Of a stretch of 51,971 nt of DNA, positions 29,289 through 38,106 are shown one piece after another. Under the pieces are notes generated by a model. It did not search any database, was not told where the DNA came from, and was given only the letters and a program-made list of their open reading frames with translations. Every line of letters begins with the position of its first letter. Position 1 is the first letter of the stretch. The DNA comes from Candidatus Borkfalkia stercoripullorum. Lineage in GTDB: Bacteria > Bacillota > Clostridia > Christensenellales > Borkfalkiaceae. Where the stretch lies: NCBI GenBank assembly GCA_019119395.1, contig DWXC01000030.1, positions 1 to 51,971 on the forward strand, read 5' to 3'. Both the position numbers and the translations under genes were made by a program.

Positions 29289-29319
29289 AATATACCTGCC
29301 TGATTTTTGTATCCATGAA

Positions 29320-29352
29320 ACTATACACAAAAAAACGACATCTGTCAAGACA
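29320..29352 (-). promoter_or_regulatory. nadA promoter with candidate NiaR operator
   Basis: TTGACA (29343-29348), 17-bp spacer, TATAGT (29320-29325). The -35 lies in a TGTC-TT-GACA inverted repeat (29343-29352), and another GACA half-site follows (29337-29340). The position and the operon's niaR gene suggest NiaR binding here; this is inference. Confidence 0.75.
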
Positions 29353-29378
29353 TTAGAGCGTTTTTCCCGCTTTTCCGA

Positions 29379-29418
29379 TAAAAAAAATTGCCGCGCGCCG
29401 ACAAAAAGGCGCGCGGCA
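29379..29418 (-). terminator. Terminator after the TtcA-like gene
   Basis: TGCCGCGCGCC pairs with GGCGCGCGGCA, followed on the minus strand by eight T. It also separates this gene from the nadA promoter. Confidence 0.9.
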
Positions 29419-29424
29419 GGTTCT

Positions 29425-30249
29425 CTATTCTTCGTCGAAGCGCTCCGAAAACGGGTGGCGCTTCCCCTTGGAATCGTATTCGATGAGGGTGTCGACGTGT
29501 ACGTTGCACGCACTGCGGAAAATGCTGATGTCCGCGTTCGGATTGGTCTTTTTCATCTCCGCGATGAGTTTTTTCATTTCGTAGCGCTTGGAATCTTCCT
29601 CGTGCACGGCGCAGTTTTCGGTGAATTTGCACGCACAGCGCAGAAAGTTCAGCCCGTTGTGATTTTTCCAGCGCACGATGTCCTCTTCGTGCACGTAATA
29701 CAGAGGGCGTATGAGCTGCATCCCCGGGTGGCTCGTGCTTTTGAGTTTGGGCGGCATCCCCTGCATCTGCCCGCCGTAAAAGATGCCCAGAAGAATGGTT
29801 TCGATCGCGTCGTCGAAGTGATGCCCGAGCGCGATCTTGTTGCACCCGAGTTTTTTCGCCTCTTCGTAAAGATACCCCCGCCGCATGCGCGCGCAAAGAT
29901 AGCACGGGTTTTTCTGCACGGAGGTCACCGCGTCGAAGATCTGTGTTTCGAAGATATGCACCGGAAGTTCCAGAAGGCGCGCGTTCTCTTCGATGAGGGC
30001 GCGGTTCGCCGGCGCGTAACCGGGATCCATGACGAGAAATTCGAGGGAAAACCCCGCTTCCCCGTGCCGCTGCAGTTCCTGCAGGCATTTTGCGAGCAGC
30101 ATCGAATCTTTCCCGCCCGAAATGCAGGCGGCGATCCTGTCGCCCTCCGAAACGAGCGCGTATTCCTTGACAGCCCGCACGAAGCGGCTCCAGATCGTCT
30201 TGCGGTAGGTGGTGATGATGCTCCGCTCGATTTCGCCGCAGCGGTTCAT
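29425..30249 (-). CDS. TtcA-like tRNA 2-thiolation enzyme
   Basis: 274 residues. PP-loop SGGKDS (45-50) with an Fe-S type cysteine pattern CYLCARMRRG, and later HHFDDAIET and FLRCACKF. This is the TtcA/TtuA-like family, which thiolates tRNA bases (C32 in E. coli) with ATP and a [4Fe-4S] cluster. In Clostridia related proteins may have other targets, so I leave the gene unnamed. Its start overlaps the stop of the kinase-like gene by four bases (ATGA), and both share one promoter at 30837. Confidence 0.9.
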   Translation of the reverse strand: MNRCGEIERSIITTYRKTIWSRFVRAVKEYALVSEGDRIAACISGGKDSMLLAKCLQELQRHGEAGFSLEFLVMDPGYAPANRALIEENARLLELPVHIFETQIFDAVTSVQKNPCYLCARMRRGYLYEEAKKLGCNKIALGHHFDDAIETILLGIFYGGQMQGMPPKLKSTSHPGMQLIRPLYYVHEEDIVRWKNHNGLNFLRCACKFTENCAVHEEDSKRYEMKKLIAEMKKTNPNADISIFRSACNVHVDTLIEYDSKGKRHPFSERFDEE

Positions 30250-30800
30250 TTTGCCGCCTTCCCGCTCTTCAGGTACGCTTCCGCGATGCGCCCGGCGACC
30301 GTTTCGGGAGAAATGTCAGACGTATCGATGACGAAGTCGTAATTTTTGAGGTCTTTGATGTCCACGCCGTAAAGGTGCATGTAGCGCGCCTGTTCGCTCT
30401 GCCTGCGTTCGGCGATCGAACGCACCGCCTCGTCCAGGCTTTTGAACGGTTCGCTTTCCCTGCCCGCATTCATGATGCGCGCCGCCGCCACGGCGGGGTC
30501 TGCAGACATGTATACCGAAAAGGACGAGGGTACGAAGTGCCACGCCATGCGCGAGTCGATGACGACGGAAACGTCCTTCTCGTTGAGCGCGCGGAGACCG
30601 TCGTCGATCATGTCGTCCACTTCGGGGTGCGTTTCGGAATACTTGTTGAGTTCGAGCGTGGTCATGTTCATTTTTGCCGCAAGTTCGCGCTGGATCGTGC
30701 CCGTGGAGTACATCTGCGCGCCGAATTTTTCGGCAAGAAGTTTGCCGACCGTGGATTTGCCGCTGCCGAGATCGCCCGCAAGCGAAATTTTGACCGCCAT
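30246..30800 (-). CDS. Cytidylate kinase family (AAA_18-like) protein
   Basis: 184 residues. N-terminus MAVKISLAGDLGSGKSTVGK has a classical P-loop, followed by STGTIQRELAAKMNM and IDSRMAWHFVP (the RD-type NMP-binding and R/D pattern of small nucleotide kinases). Probably phosphorylates a nucleotide; substrate unknown. ATG 30800 has AAGGCGG upstream. Distinct from the gene at 9142, which lacks the GKS motif. Pairing with a TtcA-like gene suggests a shared unit rather than shared chemistry. Confidence 0.88.
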   Translation of the reverse strand: MAVKISLAGDLGSGKSTVGKLLAEKFGAQMYSTGTIQRELAAKMNMTTLELNKYSETHPEVDDMIDDGLRALNEKDVSVVIDSRMAWHFVPSSFSVYMSADPAVAAARIMNAGRESEPFKSLDEAVRSIAERRQSEQARYMHLYGVDIKDLKNYDFVIDTSDISPETVAGRIAEAYLKSGKAAK

Positions 30801-30836
30801 ATTTTTTACCGCCTTTTTCTGATTGGAACGCATAGT

Positions 30837-30865
30837 ATTTTAACATATCGCGCCGGATTTGTAAA
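30837..30865 (-). promoter_or_regulatory. Promoter of the kinase-ttcA-like unit
   Basis: TTTACA (30860-30865), 17-bp spacer, TAAAAT (30837-30842), about 40 bases upstream of the start. Confidence 0.7.
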
Positions 30866-30914
30866 TTGTATGATCATTCCCTCCCCCGTCTTTGCCCGAA
30901 ATATTTTGATAAAA

Positions 30915-30950
30915 AGCAAAAAAGGCTTCGGACGCATTGCCGAAGCCTCT
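30915..30950 (-). terminator. Terminator after the small gene 30974
   Basis: AGGCTTCGG pairs with CCGAAGCCT; T-run on the minus strand. Confidence 0.85.
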
Positions 30951-30973
30951 TTCTGAATCGAGATATATGCGCG

Positions 30974-31162
30974 TTACGCGCGTTCTTTGACGCTCACCTC
31001 ATACGTTTTTCCGTTGATGTCCGCAAGGGTAAATCCGCAGCCCCGTTTTTCCGCGCGGCCGCAGTAGTACTCCTTTACGAATCTGAAAAGATCGTCTGCG
31101 AGATCGTCCGCAGTTATGTACTCGTTTGCATTCTCATTCGGACAAAGTTCCTGCTTTTCCAT
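30974..31162 (-). CDS. Hypothetical 62-aa protein
   Basis: 62 residues, unrecognised. Acidic N-terminal half (NENANEYITADDLADDLFRFVKEYY is the kind of helix seen) and three cysteines (residues 7, 34 and 42), the last two flanking GRAEKRG in a region CGRAEKRGCGF that could bind a metal. GAGGTG precedes ATG 31162. It has its own promoter (31282-31310), a leader of about 110 nt and a terminator (30915-30950), so it is expressed by itself. Real gene status is supported by these signals rather than by homology. Confidence 0.65.
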   Translation of the reverse strand: MEKQELCPNENANEYITADDLADDLFRFVKEYYCGRAEKRGCGFTLADINGKTYEVSVKERA

Positions 31163-31281
31163 TGTTTTTCACCTCGTATCGTGATTTGACCGGACAGACC
31201 GCATTCAACCGACAAAATTGCGCCTTTGGCGGCGGAACGGGACGCACCGTTCCGAACTTGTTCTTTTTCGGTCATGCCAAT

Positions 31282-31310
31282 ATTATACCCCTTCCTCCGA
31301 CGCAAAGCAA
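31282..31310 (-). promoter_or_regulatory. Promoter of the 62-aa gene
   Basis: TTGCTT (31305-31310), 17-bp spacer, TATAAT (31282-31287). The leader (31163-31275) holds a GGAACGG/CCGTTCC hairpin and nothing I recognise. 31311-31437 also shows nothing further. Confidence 0.75.
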
Positions 31311-31437
31311 CAGAACTTCCCCTTTTTTCGGGCACTGATTTTGCCGAAGCGGCACTAGTTTTGTCGATTCGTGTCGAAACCCGATTTTTCCCCGTTTTTT
31401 GCGCAAATTTTTTGGAAAAATCCGTAAAATGCGCGCG

Positions 31438-31480
31438 AAAAGGCGCGCATCCCGTATAATATACGCGAGCGCGCCTTTTT
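31438..31480 (+). terminator. Terminator-like hairpin
   Basis: AAAAGGCGCGC pairs with GCGCGCCTTTTT over a 20-nt loop. The T-tract is better on the plus strand, although the gene ending near it (31520) is on the minus strand. Confidence 0.6.
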
Positions 31481-31519
31481 ATGGCCGCAAACGATTTTCC
31501 GCCGCCCCTTTGCCGCGGG

Positions 31520-33322
31520 TCACAGCCACCAGATCTGCATGTCCCCTTTGCCGCGGTTCGCCCACGAAAAATAAGGGATCAGCCGCAGCGTGAACGGCTC
31601 GGGTTCGGGCGCTTCGTACGAATAGAGCGCGGGAGAACTTTTCAACCGTTCCGCCTTTACGTCGAGCGTGAAATACTCCCCTTGCGCAGCCTTCGCGCCC
31701 GCAAGGCTCTTTATGCGGACGGCGCCGAGGTTTTTGCCGTTGTCGGCGCTTTCCCCGCACAGCACCAGCGCGCCGTACTGCACCGCCTTCCTGCCGTTGT
31801 CCTGCCAGACGTTCTCGTTCGCGTACACGAAGCGGGGTTTTATGTGGAAATCGAGGGAGATCTCGATATCCCCGTCGCAGCACAGGGAAATATACCCCTC
31901 GCGCACGGACGGCTCCACCCTTTTGCCGTTCACTTTCATCGTGACGCCCGCATTCCATGCGGGCACGCGCAGGCGGAGCGACGCCTGCCCTTCCGCGCGC
32001 ACGCGCGCCTTGCCGCCGTAGGGCATTTCCGATTCTATCGTTATCTTCGCGCCCGCGGCTTGCGTTTCGGAAGAGATGTATTGGTTGACGTAAATATTGC
32101 CGTCCTCTTCCCCGTAAATGCATCCGCCCACGCTCTCGATGAAGCGGGTGAGGTTGGGCGGGCAGCAGGAACAGCCGAACACCTCCACGCGTTCGGGCAG
32201 CGGGCAATGCCGGCGGCTTTTGAGCCCGTTATTGAAATCGACCGCCGCCTCGTGCATTTCGAGCGGGTTGACGTAGAAAAACCCTTTGCCGTCCTTGCTT
32301 TCCCCCGCGAGGATGTTGTTGTAAAACACGCGCTCGAACACTTCGTGGTACACCGCTTTGTTTTTCAGTTTCGCCATGCGCAGGCAGAACATGGCGAGGG
32401 CGATCGCCGAACACGTTTCGCTGTACGCGTAAAAGTTTGGCAGATCGTACGGATAGGTGAACGCTTCCCCGTGGTAACTCGAACCCGTGCCGCCCGTGAT
32501 GTACATCTTTTTGTTCACGATATCCGAAAAGAGCGCGCCGCAAGCCTCTTCGAGCCCCTTATCGCCGCCGATGCGCGCCAGATCCGCCATGGCGCAGTAC
32601 AGGTACAGCGCCCGCACGGCGTGCCCCACGGCTTCCTTTTGTTCGCGCACGGGTCTGTGCGACTGGTCGTAAGGGCGGCTCGCCCAAGGGTAACACGGCT
32701 CTTCGCGCGTGCCGCGCTCGTCCACGAAAAACCGCGCGAGCGTCAGATATTTCTCCTCTTCGGATACCTCGTACAGCCTTACGAGCGCGAGTTCGATCTC
32801 GGGATGGCCGCAGGTCGTAAAAGCCGTATCCCGCTTTACGTAAAAGCGCTCGTAAATATAGTCGGCATACTTTTTCATCGCCGCATACAGTTTTTCGCCC
32901 GCGCCGCACTCTTTGAGCGCGACTGCCGCCTCGATGAGATGCCCCGCGCAGTACAACTCGTGTTCCGTGCGGTTTTTGAATATGTTTTCGGGCTCGTACA
33001 CCTGATAATAGGAGTTGAAATAGCCGCACGGCATCTGCTGCGCGCAGATATCGTCCACCGTCTCATCCACGATCGCTTTGAGTTTTTCGTCCCCGCGCGC
33101 GGCGAGGATATATGCCGCGCTTTCCAGCCATTTCGCAACGTCGCTGTCCCAAAAGATATGCGGTTTGTGCGCGTCGTCCCTCTCGTGTTTCAGCGCGCGG
33201 AACCTGCCCGTCTCCTCGAAACGCTTATACACGTTGTAAACGGAGACGTCCGCGTTCAGCTCCTGCAACTTTTTGACGAATCCGTCACCGATCTTTACCT
33301 CTTTGAAATCGACCCCGTTCAT
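31520..33322 (-). CDS. GH127 beta-L-arabinofuranosidase
   Basis: 600 residues. Formerly DUF1680. Family 127 enzymes release L-arabinose from beta-L-arabinofuranosides. The zinc/catalytic residues can be aligned with HypBA1: E286 (HGEAF), E302 and C304 (SETC), C386 and C387 (SCCPPN). The N-terminal alpha/alpha barrel is full length and a C-terminal beta domain follows from about 430. No signal peptide, so it acts on imported oligosaccharides. ATG 33322 follows GAGGAGGGAGG. It probably feeds the adjacent araBDA genes. It is separated from GH36 by a terminator and likely has its own promoter near 33400 that I could only partly see. Confidence 0.93.
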   Translation of the reverse strand: MNGVDFKEVKIGDGFVKKLQELNADVSVYNVYKRFEETGRFRALKHERDDAHKPHIFWDSDVAKWLESAAYILAARGDEKLKAIVDETVDDICAQQMPCGYFNSYYQVYEPENIFKNRTEHELYCAGHLIEAAVALKECGAGEKLYAAMKKYADYIYERFYVKRDTAFTTCGHPEIELALVRLYEVSEEEKYLTLARFFVDERGTREEPCYPWASRPYDQSHRPVREQKEAVGHAVRALYLYCAMADLARIGGDKGLEEACGALFSDIVNKKMYITGGTGSSYHGEAFTYPYDLPNFYAYSETCSAIALAMFCLRMAKLKNKAVYHEVFERVFYNNILAGESKDGKGFFYVNPLEMHEAAVDFNNGLKSRRHCPLPERVEVFGCSCCPPNLTRFIESVGGCIYGEEDGNIYVNQYISSETQAAGAKITIESEMPYGGKARVRAEGQASLRLRVPAWNAGVTMKVNGKRVEPSVREGYISLCCDGDIEISLDFHIKPRFVYANENVWQDNGRKAVQYGALVLCGESADNGKNLGAVRIKSLAGAKAAQGEYFTLDVKAERLKSSPALYSYEAPEPEPFTLRLIPYFSWANRGKGDMQIWWL

Positions 33323-33468
33323 TTTGCCTCCCTCCTCTCTTTTTTGCTTTCGGTGCTTTGCCGCGGTTTTGCGGAACTGCCCCGCGCGTATAACTATAAC
33401 ACCGAAAGTCCGATTTGTCCGTATTTTGCCGATAATCTTTTTTCGGGATATTCATTTTTTGAACGAAA

Positions 33469-33490
33469 GCGCGCGGCATATGCCGCGCGC
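33469..33490 (-). terminator. Terminator after GH36
   Basis: A perfect 22-bp palindrome (GCGCGCGGCAT half) with a short T-containing tract beyond it, ten bases past the GH36 stop. Confidence 0.7.
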
Positions 33491-33499
33491 CGATAAAAA

Positions 33500-35560
33500 T
33501 TATTGCGTTTCTTCCTTTTCGAAGAGGAAAGCCCCCGCCTGGTATTCCCCCGCGGGGCGGAAAGAAAGAGAACCGTTTTTGACCTCGTAGTCGAGCGTGG
33601 TATACGCCGCCGCGAGTTTATACCCCGAAACGTCGCATCCGAACCGTTCGTGCGGCCGCTCGAAAAAGTGCGCCAAAACGAGCATTCGCCTGCCGTTTTC
33701 GGACACTTTTTTGTAGATCTGGCAGCCCTTCGGGTCGCGGAAATACCGGACGTTGCAGAAACTTTCGGCGATATAGCCCGACCGGACGACGTCTTTGACC
33801 GCGTTGTAAAAGTCGATGCCTTCCCTGATCTTCGCCTTCTGCGCGCCGTCGATGAGGTGTACGTCGCCCGAAAGGCACACGCGCCCGAACATCGCCGCCG
33901 TCATCGACCATACGATGCGGTCGACCGTGTCGTCCCTGCGGATGGTCGCCCAGACCTGATTCTGCCTTGCGGGAACGACGCGCGACACGTTCGCCGCGAC
34001 GAGGGGGATCTCCTTGCATTCGTGCGCGTCCGAAAAACTGCACATGGACACCATGCTCATGCGGAGCGGTTCGATGCGGCTTCCGCCCGAAGAGCAGTTT
34101 TCTATCACGATCCCGGGAACGGCCTCTTTGAGGCGGGCAAGGTAATCCAGGCTGATCTCCGTGATCTGCCGCCCGCTCTCGCCGAAACTCTCCGCGCCGT
34201 CGCCGCCGAGGCCGAACGTGTCGTTGTAATCGATCTTGATGTACGCAAACCCCTTTGCCGCCAGGTAGCCGAGCATTTTTTCTTTCAGGTACGCCTGCAC
34301 GTCCTCCCGTCGAAGATCGAGGAAGCGCCTGTTTTTGGACGTGAGCGGCACCCCGTTCCTCTTTAAAACGGCGCTCTCGTCGTAAAACTTTTTGCTGTCC
34401 CGCCCGACGTTTTCGAATTCGAACCACACGCCCGCCCGCATGCCCGCCGCGTTGACGGCGGAAACCACGCTTTCGATACCGCGGGGAAAGAGTTTTTTGC
34501 TCTCGTTCCAGTCGCCTATGGCGTTGCACCAGCCGCAGTTTTCGGGCAGATACCAGCCCGCGTCGATGACGAATATGCCGATCGGGAGCCCTTTGAGGCT
34601 TTCCAGTATGGCAAGGATGTTCTCCTCGCTCGGCGTGCCCCACGTCGTGCAGTATTCGTTGAACAGCACGGGCATGCTCTCCTCGCTTTCGGGCACGGAA
34701 AGGCGCTTATCCTGAAAGCGAACGAAGTCGTTGCAGATTTCGTCGGGGTTTTCCGTCCCCTTTACGCGGATGTACGCGCGGTGGGTCTTGAAGCCGCCGC
34801 CCGCGGGGATCTCCTTGCACCAGTGGCCGAACTCGAAATCGGCGAGCCCGCCCGAAAGCGCGCACGTTTCGCGCTCTTTATACACTTCGATCTGCCAGCT
34901 GTACGGCGCTTCGGCCATGACCGCCCACGAACAGCCGCCGCCCGAGATCATCGCAAAGGGAAAATACCCGCGGTTGGGCATGCTTCCGACCTGTCCGAAC
35001 CGCTCGCACTTCACGCCGTAGCGCGCCCAGCTCATGTCCAGCCCCAGCGCGGAAAATTCTTCCGACGTCAGGCGGCATTCGCGGCTCCACGCGCTCGTCA
35101 TGCGGGTAAGGCGAAGCCCCTCCGTGCCTACCCCCTCCCTTTCGGGATTGAAAATGCCGCTGATCGAAAAACTCTGCAAACTTTCCAGAACCTGCGTTTT
35201 TCCGCTGTTGTTGAAGTATTCCGCGCGCACCGTGAACACCCCCGTTTCCGCATCGTGGCAGAGGGTGTGTTCGTAATCGTTGCCCGCGCCGTCCGAAAGG
35301 CGGGTGACGACCCCGCTCCCGTCCGCTTCCTGCGAAACGATGTGCAAAAGCGAACTCGACATGTTGCGCATGGTGACCCCCTGCGTATAGTCGATCAGGT
35401 TATGCGCGCCGCGAAGTGCGACCTGCACCATGCAGTCGGGGCAGAGCGCGTCGGGATCGATCTTCGTCCCCGCGGGGAAGAGCATCAGCCCCGCGCCGAA
35501 GCCTTCCGCCTGTGCGTAGTATACGTCGGTATCTCCGAAAGTGTATTTATTATAGAGCAT
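33500..35560 (-). CDS. GH36-type alpha-galactosidase
   Basis: 686 residues, full length for family 36. The catalytic nucleophile is D444 in YIKIDYND and the acid/base D511 in SFSDAHE. Other motifs: VIDAGWYLPENCG, RAGVWFE and IENCSSGGSR. It probably cleaves alpha-galactosides, and some members act on alpha-L-arabinopyranosides, which would fit its position beside the arabinose genes. ATG 35560 follows AAGGAGG; 24 upstream codons are open but unlikely. No signal peptide. Confidence 0.92.
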   Translation of the reverse strand: MLYNKYTFGDTDVYYAQAEGFGAGLMLFPAGTKIDPDALCPDCMVQVALRGAHNLIDYTQGVTMRNMSSSLLHIVSQEADGSGVVTRLSDGAGNDYEHTLCHDAETGVFTVRAEYFNNSGKTQVLESLQSFSISGIFNPEREGVGTEGLRLTRMTSAWSRECRLTSEEFSALGLDMSWARYGVKCERFGQVGSMPNRGYFPFAMISGGGCSWAVMAEAPYSWQIEVYKERETCALSGGLADFEFGHWCKEIPAGGGFKTHRAYIRVKGTENPDEICNDFVRFQDKRLSVPESEESMPVLFNEYCTTWGTPSEENILAILESLKGLPIGIFVIDAGWYLPENCGWCNAIGDWNESKKLFPRGIESVVSAVNAAGMRAGVWFEFENVGRDSKKFYDESAVLKRNGVPLTSKNRRFLDLRREDVQAYLKEKMLGYLAAKGFAYIKIDYNDTFGLGGDGAESFGESGRQITEISLDYLARLKEAVPGIVIENCSSGGSRIEPLRMSMVSMCSFSDAHECKEIPLVAANVSRVVPARQNQVWATIRRDDTVDRIVWSMTAAMFGRVCLSGDVHLIDGAQKAKIREGIDFYNAVKDVVRSGYIAESFCNVRYFRDPKGCQIYKKVSENGRRMLVLAHFFERPHERFGCDVSGYKLAAAYTTLDYEVKNGSLSFRPAGEYQAGAFLFEKEETQ

Positions 35561-35611
35561 AAATTTTACGGGCCTCCTTTCCGTTCGCGTCGTTATGCCG
35601 TTTTTATGCAA

Positions 35612-35641
35612 GGGGCGGCATTGCCGAAGCAATGCCGCCCC
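35612..35641 (-). terminator. Terminator of the ara operon
   Basis: GGGGCGGCATTGC and its complement with a CGAA loop form a 13-bp stem, between araA and GH36. Confidence 0.8.
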
Positions 35642-35678
35642 CTCCCGTTCTTATAGGATATCCTTGTTCAGCCGAGGC

Positions 35679-37136
35679 TTATTTTCTTTTCCATACGATA
35701 TCCGACCACATCAGGTCTTTTTTGAACTGATTGATCTCCGTATTCTCGTCGATGACGACGACTTCGATGCCCCACATGTTGCCGAGGTCGATCATCTGCT
35801 GCGCCGTGACCTGCGAGGAAACGACGGTATGGTGCGCGCCGCCGGCATAGATCCACGCGGCAACGCCGTCCTTGAAGTTGGGTTTGTATTTCCACATCAA
35901 CCCGCCTACGGGGAGGTTGGGCATCTTGTGCGGGTATTTTACGAGTTCGATCTTCTGCACGATGAGGCGGAAACGGTCGCCCATGTCTATCATGGAAACG
36001 GCGATCGCCTCGGGGGCGGAAATGCCCTCGAACACGAGGCGCGCGGGATCGGACTTACCGCCGATGCCGAGCGGGTGCACCTGTATTTCGGGCTTGGTAG
36101 CCGCGAACTGCGGGGATACTTCGAGCATGTGCGCGCCGAGGCACAGCCCGTCTTTGAGGTCATAGGTGTAGTCCTCCATCAGGCCCGTGCCCTTCTGATC
36201 CGCCATGTACTGCATGACGGCGCCGAGCGCTGCGATCTTCCAGTCGCCCTCCGCGCCGAAACCGTAGCCCTTGCTCTGCAGATCCTGAATGGCGAGCCCG
36301 GGGAGCTGGTTCAGCCCGTGCAGCGCGCCGAAATGGTCGACGATACCGATGTAACCGCCCTTTTCTTTGCAGAACTTGTCGATGGCGATCTCATACTTCG
36401 CCTGCTCGCGCACGACGTCGATGCGGTCGGTGCCCATGGTATACTTTTCGGCGTATTCCGCCATGAGGGCGTCCACTTCCTTGTCGGTGACTTTTCCGAT
36501 GTATTCCACGAGGTCGCCGACGGGATAATAGTCGACCTGCCAGCCGAAATCGATGTGCGCTTCCACTTTGTCGCCCTCGGTGACGGCGACGTCGCGCATG
36601 TTGTCGGAGAAGCGGCACACCTTCACCTTTTTGGAGAAGGCGTAACCGGCAGCCACTTTGCACCAGTCGGCGAGCTGTTTGAGCGCTTCCTTGTCCTTAT
36701 AATAGCCGACGATGACTTTATTGTCCATGCGGAGGCGTGTCACGATGTAGCCGAATTCCCTGTCGCCGTGGGCGGCCTGGTTTTCGTTCATGAAGTCCAT
36801 ATCGATGGTGTCGTAAGGCAGCTTTTCGTTGTACTGCGTCGCGAAATGGCACATCGGCTTTTGCAGTTTGGAAAGCCCGCGTATCCACATTTTCGCGGGG
36901 GAGAAGGTGTGGCACCAGGTGATGATGCCGATGCAGTCGTCGTCGGCGTTGACCTTTTTGACGGCCGCTTCGATCTCGTCGGAGCTCTTGCAGGTGGTGA
37001 GGTATTTTACGGTGACGGGCATGCGCTCGCTGACGTAGTTCGCCATCTCTTCGGAGTGCTGTGCGACGTGTTCGAGCACGTCTGCCCCGTAAAGGGTCTG
37101 CGAACCGGTGATCCAATAAACGACTTTTTCTTTCAT
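35679..37136 (-). CDS. araA: L-arabinose isomerase
   Basis: 485 residues, the normal AraA length. Converts L-arabinose to L-ribulose with Mn2+. The metal and catalytic region GAEGDWKIAALG, with VDHFGALHGLNQLPGLA before it and the HHT-containing GGAHHTVVS later, are present. ATG 37136 follows AAGGAAG; 26 upstream codons are open but reach into the intergenic repeat. It is the last gene of araB-araD-araA, with 254 bp between araD and araA, an unusual gap that holds the repeat at 37204-37261. Confidence 0.97.
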   Translation of the reverse strand: MKEKVVYWITGSQTLYGADVLEHVAQHSEEMANYVSERMPVTVKYLTTCKSSDEIEAAVKKVNADDDCIGIITWCHTFSPAKMWIRGLSKLQKPMCHFATQYNEKLPYDTIDMDFMNENQAAHGDREFGYIVTRLRMDNKVIVGYYKDKEALKQLADWCKVAAGYAFSKKVKVCRFSDNMRDVAVTEGDKVEAHIDFGWQVDYYPVGDLVEYIGKVTDKEVDALMAEYAEKYTMGTDRIDVVREQAKYEIAIDKFCKEKGGYIGIVDHFGALHGLNQLPGLAIQDLQSKGYGFGAEGDWKIAALGAVMQYMADQKGTGLMEDYTYDLKDGLCLGAHMLEVSPQFAATKPEIQVHPLGIGGKSDPARLVFEGISAPEAIAVSMIDMGDRFRLIVQKIELVKYPHKMPNLPVGGLMWKYKPNFKDGVAAWIYAGGAHHTVVSSQVTAQQMIDLGNMWGIEVVVIDENTEINQFKKDLMWSDIVWKRK

Positions 37137-37203
37137 GGCAATATCTTCCTTTTTTTGATTTTTATTTTTTGTTTTTTTATATGAGAAAGGCAAGCGTCCC
37201 CAA

Positions 37204-37261
37204 AATTTACGCACGCTTGCGCCTCAGCGGGTGAATGCGGTGCGCGTCTTATGGCGTGCCC
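37204..37261 (-). repeat. Diverged copy of the 190-bp repeat unit
   Basis: The sequence CTCAGCGGGTGAATGCGG (37223-37240) onward to 37261 matches the reverse complement of 392-430 at 34 of 39 positions by my count. The similarity runs leftwards to AATTTACGCACGCTTGCGC (37204-37222) with two gaps. It lies between araD and araA in opposite orientation to the tandem array. 37137-37203 and 37262-37390 show no gene. Confidence 0.7.
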
Positions 37262-37390
37262 AAGCAACGTGCACCTTTCAAAACCGTGCAGAACGGTGCA
37301 GATCGTGTTTTTGCAAGGCAAACGCAAGGGAGTGTACAAAGACGTACATGACCGCCGCGTGCAGCCGATGCAAAGGCGCGAGATGTGCCG

Positions 37391-38092
37391 TTATCCGCGG
37401 TTTTGTCCGTAGTACGCGTTCTTGCCGTGTTTCCGCAAATAATGCTTATCCATCATAAACTTATCCGCGCGCGAAACGTTCGGATTGACCTGCTCGGTGA
37501 TGAACGCCATTTTTGCGACTTCTTCGATGACGGTCGCGTTGTATACGGAACCGTCGGCGTCTTTGCCGAAGGCGAACACGCCGTGGCTCTTGATGAGCAC
37601 GCCCGGCACTTCGATCGGGTTCAGGTTGTCCTTTTTGAAACGTTCGATGATGACGAGCCCCGTGTTCTTTTCGTACTCCCCTTCGATCTCCTCTTTGGTG
37701 AGCGAGCGCGCGCAGGGGATATCGCCGTAAAAATAATCGGCGTGCGTCGTGCCGTAGAACGGGATGTCGCGCCCCGCCTGCGCCCACGAGGTCGCAAAGG
37801 TGGAGTGCGTGTGCGTGACGCCGCCCACGTTCGGGAACGCCTTGTAAAACTCCACGTGCGTCGGCGTGTCGCTCGAGGGGCGGAGTTTGCCCTCCACCAC
37901 TTTGCCGTCGAGGTCGACGACAACCATGTCGTCCGCGGTCATGTCGTCATACGAGACCCCGCTGGGTTTGATGACGATGAGCCCGCTTTCACGATCGATC
38001 TCGCTGACGTTGCCCCACGTAAAGAGCACGAGTTTGTGCTTTACGAGGTCGAGGTTTGCCTGCAATACTTTCTCCTTCAATTTTTCCAGCAT
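37391..38092 (-). CDS. araD: L-ribulose-5-phosphate 4-epimerase
   Basis: 233 residues. Class II aldolase-like fold; epimerises L-ribulose-5-phosphate to D-xylulose-5-phosphate with Zn2+. Motifs: [37 protein letters not shown] (zinc histidines), and [14 protein letters not shown] at the C-terminus. ATG 38092 has AAGGAG nine bases upstream. That SD site lies at the araB stop, so araB and araD are adjacent and co-transcribed. Confidence 0.97.
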   Translation of the reverse strand: MLEKLKEKVLQANLDLVKHKLVLFTWGNVSEIDRESGLIVIKPSGVSYDDMTADDMVVVDLDGKVVEGKLRPSSDTPTHVEFYKAFPNVGGVTHTHSTFATSWAQAGRDIPFYGTTHADYFYGDIPCARSLTKEEIEGEYEKNTGLVIIERFKKDNLNPIEVPGVLIKSHGVFAFGKDADGSVYNATVIEEVAKMAFITEQVNPNVSRADKFMMDKHYLRKHGKNAYYGQNRG

Positions 38093-38106
38093 TTCGGTAT
38101 TCTCCT

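Noticed and set aside
31114-31335. 73-aa minus-strand frame overlapping the 62-aa gene
   Set aside because: It begins upstream of the promoter's -10 and lacks an SD; the 62-aa frame has a correct one.
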